Part shown: in pieces, positions 7,353 through 7,683 of the stretch
Layout: every line of letters starts with the position of its first letter
Numbering within the stretch: the stretch's first letter is position 1
Assembly (NCBI GenBank): GCA_036804525.1
Contig: DAIRSE010000048.1
Coordinates: forward strand, 1-7,683
Direction: 5' to 3'
Origin: JBFLVT01 sp036804525
GTDB lineage: Bacteria > Bacillota > Desulfotomaculia > Desulfotomaculales > JASEER01
Length of the DNA: 7,683 nt
Position numbers and translations under genes: made by a program
The notes under the pieces: generated by a model
The model's input: the letters and a program-made list of their open reading frames with translations, nothing else
Told to the model about the DNA's origin: nothing
Database searches by the model: none

Positions 7353-7376
7353 TCGTGCCGGCGCCGGCCGGCATGA
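7353..7376 (+). repeat. GC-rich hairpin over the start of the small ORF
   Basis: Positions 7353-7362 and 7367-7376 pair over ten positions with one G-T wobble, around a GCCG loop. It is made of repeated GCCGGC units and covers the GTG start of the 7355-7432 ORF. It could limit initiation there, or simply reflect local GC repeats. Confidence 0.4.
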
Positions 7377-7432
7377 CGTGGGAAGGCGTGTTCCGGCAGG
7401 TCAAAAACGTCTACCGCGAAGTCCTGTCCTGA
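7355..7432 (+). CDS. Candidate small ORF (25 aa) or remnant of a gene, function unknown
   Basis: GTG at 7355 is preceded at 5 nt by GGAGG (7345-7349), and 25 codons follow before TGA. The peptide begins VPAPAGMTWEGVFRQVKNVY and ends REVLS. Twenty-two of 25 codons end in G or C, as in the surrounding real genes, while the flanking intergenic DNA is AT-rich. The frame stays open upstream to a TAA near 7280, but that part lacks the coding bias. I do not recognise a family. It may be a genuine short peptide or the surviving 3' end of a lost gene; the latter seems a little more likely because it reads like the amphipathic C-terminal end of a longer protein. Confidence 0.35.
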   Translation: MPAPAGMTWEGVFRQVKNVYREVLS

Positions 7433-7459
7433 TGAACGTTTACAGATCTTCGGTTCGGC

Positions 7460-7533
7460 TGGTGTCTGAGAGACATAAGAGAATTTTGGCCTAATGGTAG
7501 GAATTGTTTCTCAGCACCACGAAGTAACGTGGT
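7460..7533 (+). promoter_or_regulatory. Candidate structured 5' leader with two mutually exclusive hairpins
   Basis: Positions 7460-7474 pair with 7506-7519 (14 pairs, one G-U wobble and one bulged T at 7465). Inside, AATT 7482-7485 pairs with 7502-7505, and CCTA 7490-7493 with TAGG 7498-7501 around an ATGG loop. All 22 bases from 7498 to 7519 on the 3' side are paired without interruption, with 7-nt and 4-nt bulges on the 5' side. A second hairpin, ACCACG 7516-7521 with CGTGGT 7528-7533, uses four of the same bases, so the two cannot form fully together. The element lies 30 nt before the DUF4013-like start. It matches no riboswitch class I can recall. A DNA operator is an alternative reading. 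Confidence 0.4.
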
Positions 7534-7563
7534 AAACCTAAACAAAGAGGGGGACATAAGAGA
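7472..7563 (+). repeat. Pair of 11-bp direct repeats (GACATAAGAGA)
   Basis: GACATAAGAGA occurs at 7472-7482 and again at 7553-7563, where its last base is the A of the DUF4013-like ATG. The start-to-start distance is 81 bp. The similarity continues loosely (GAATTTTGG after the first, TGAACTTGG after the second). Confidence 0.6.
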
Positions 7564-7683
7564 TGAACTTGGAGAAGGCCATGCGCCTGCCCTTGGTCGA
7601 CGGCGGCATCATTAAGGTTATCATCGGAGCCATCCTTAATATTATCCCCATCGTGAACTTCCTGTGTTCGGGATACTTTCTTG
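7563..7683 (+). CDS. DUF4013-like membrane protein, N-terminal fragment cut by window end
   Basis: Forty codons are present before the window ends. The start reads MNLEKAMRLPLVDG and then enters a hydrophobic segment (about 16-40, with IIGAILNIIPIVNFLCSGYF). A short amphipathic leader followed by IIxGxxLxxIPIVNFxxxGY is characteristic of DUF4013 integral membrane proteins, found in archaea and some Firmicutes, with no established function. GAGGGGG (7547-7553) lies 9 nt upstream of the ATG. It is transcribed away from the dpp operon, so it is divergent and not functionally linked by arrangement. Family assignment rests on about 40 residues only. Confidence 0.6.
   Translation, partial: MNLEKAMRLPLVDGGIIKVIIGAILNIIPIVNFLCSGYFL

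Noticed and set aside
7432..7494. A 20-codon ORF whose ATG overlaps the TGA of the 7355 ORF (ATGA)
   Set aside because: Only about half of its codons end in G/C, it has no ribosome site of its own and it lies in the structured leader.
7461..7520. CTGAGA motif suggesting a TPP riboswitch
   Set aside because: The second conserved part (GAACCTGA and the following helix) is absent and the stem arrangement differs.
7476..7533. tRNA-like D-arm (CCTAATGGTAGG) followed by a CCACG/CGTGG stem
   Set aside because: No seven-base acceptor stem, no TTCGANT T-loop and no anticodon arm can be placed; the resemblance is limited to one hairpin.
1..7683. CRISPR array, insertion sequence, rRNA or toxin-antitoxin system
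   Set aside because: No regular spaced repeats, transposase-like frames, rRNA sequence or paired small toxin-like genes are visible.

Overview
The window is about 60% GC and is dominated by one seven-gene operon on the minus strand, read from about 7140 down to 108. Strong purine-rich Shine-Dalgarno sites (GAGGAGG, AGGAGG, GGGAGG), GTG/TTG starts, a Gram-positive style lipoprotein, a fragment of a copper-amine-oxidase-like (stalk) domain and a DUF4013-like protein together suggest a fairly GC-rich Firmicute, perhaps of the Peptococcaceae/Moorella type. That placement is inference from gene content, not a phylogenetic result.

Layout in transcription order of the operon (right to left): lipoprotein solute-binding protein of the DppA/OppA family (7140-5581); a perfect 11-bp GC-rich hairpin in the 75-nt gap (5542-5568); permease DppB-like (5505-4489); permease DppC-like with a TTG start (4486-3647); ATPase DppD-like (3636-2662); ATPase DppF-like (2669-1707, overlapping dppD by 8 bp); an M29 aminopeptidase / NicX-superfamily metalloenzyme (1658-702); and an XRE-cupin regulator (677-108). 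Gaps inside the operon are 75, 2, 10, -8, 48 and 24 nt, so a single transcript is likely. The simplest reading is uptake of short peptides, or another small ligand of the Dpp/Opp/Nik class, followed by cytoplasmic cleavage by the metalloenzyme, with the last gene sensing a small molecule and controlling the operon.

Directly after the regulator stop, minus-strand positions 106-1 encode the conserved core of a copper-amine-oxidase-like domain without the usual N-terminal part and signal peptide. It looks 5'-truncated and marks a probable rearrangement junction at the operon end.

The right-hand intergenic region (7141-7562) separates the operon from a divergent gene at 7563 (DUF4013-like, cut by the window end). 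It holds AT-rich sequence where the operon promoter probably lies, a short GC-rich plus-strand ORF (7355-7432) with coding-like third positions, and an RNA-like fold at 7460-7519. The fold has about 22 contiguous 3'-side pairs and overlaps a second, mutually exclusive hairpin (7516-7533) just upstream of the DUF4013 ribosome binding site. That possible switch is the least explained signal in the window. The rest is a conventional peptide-transport operon.
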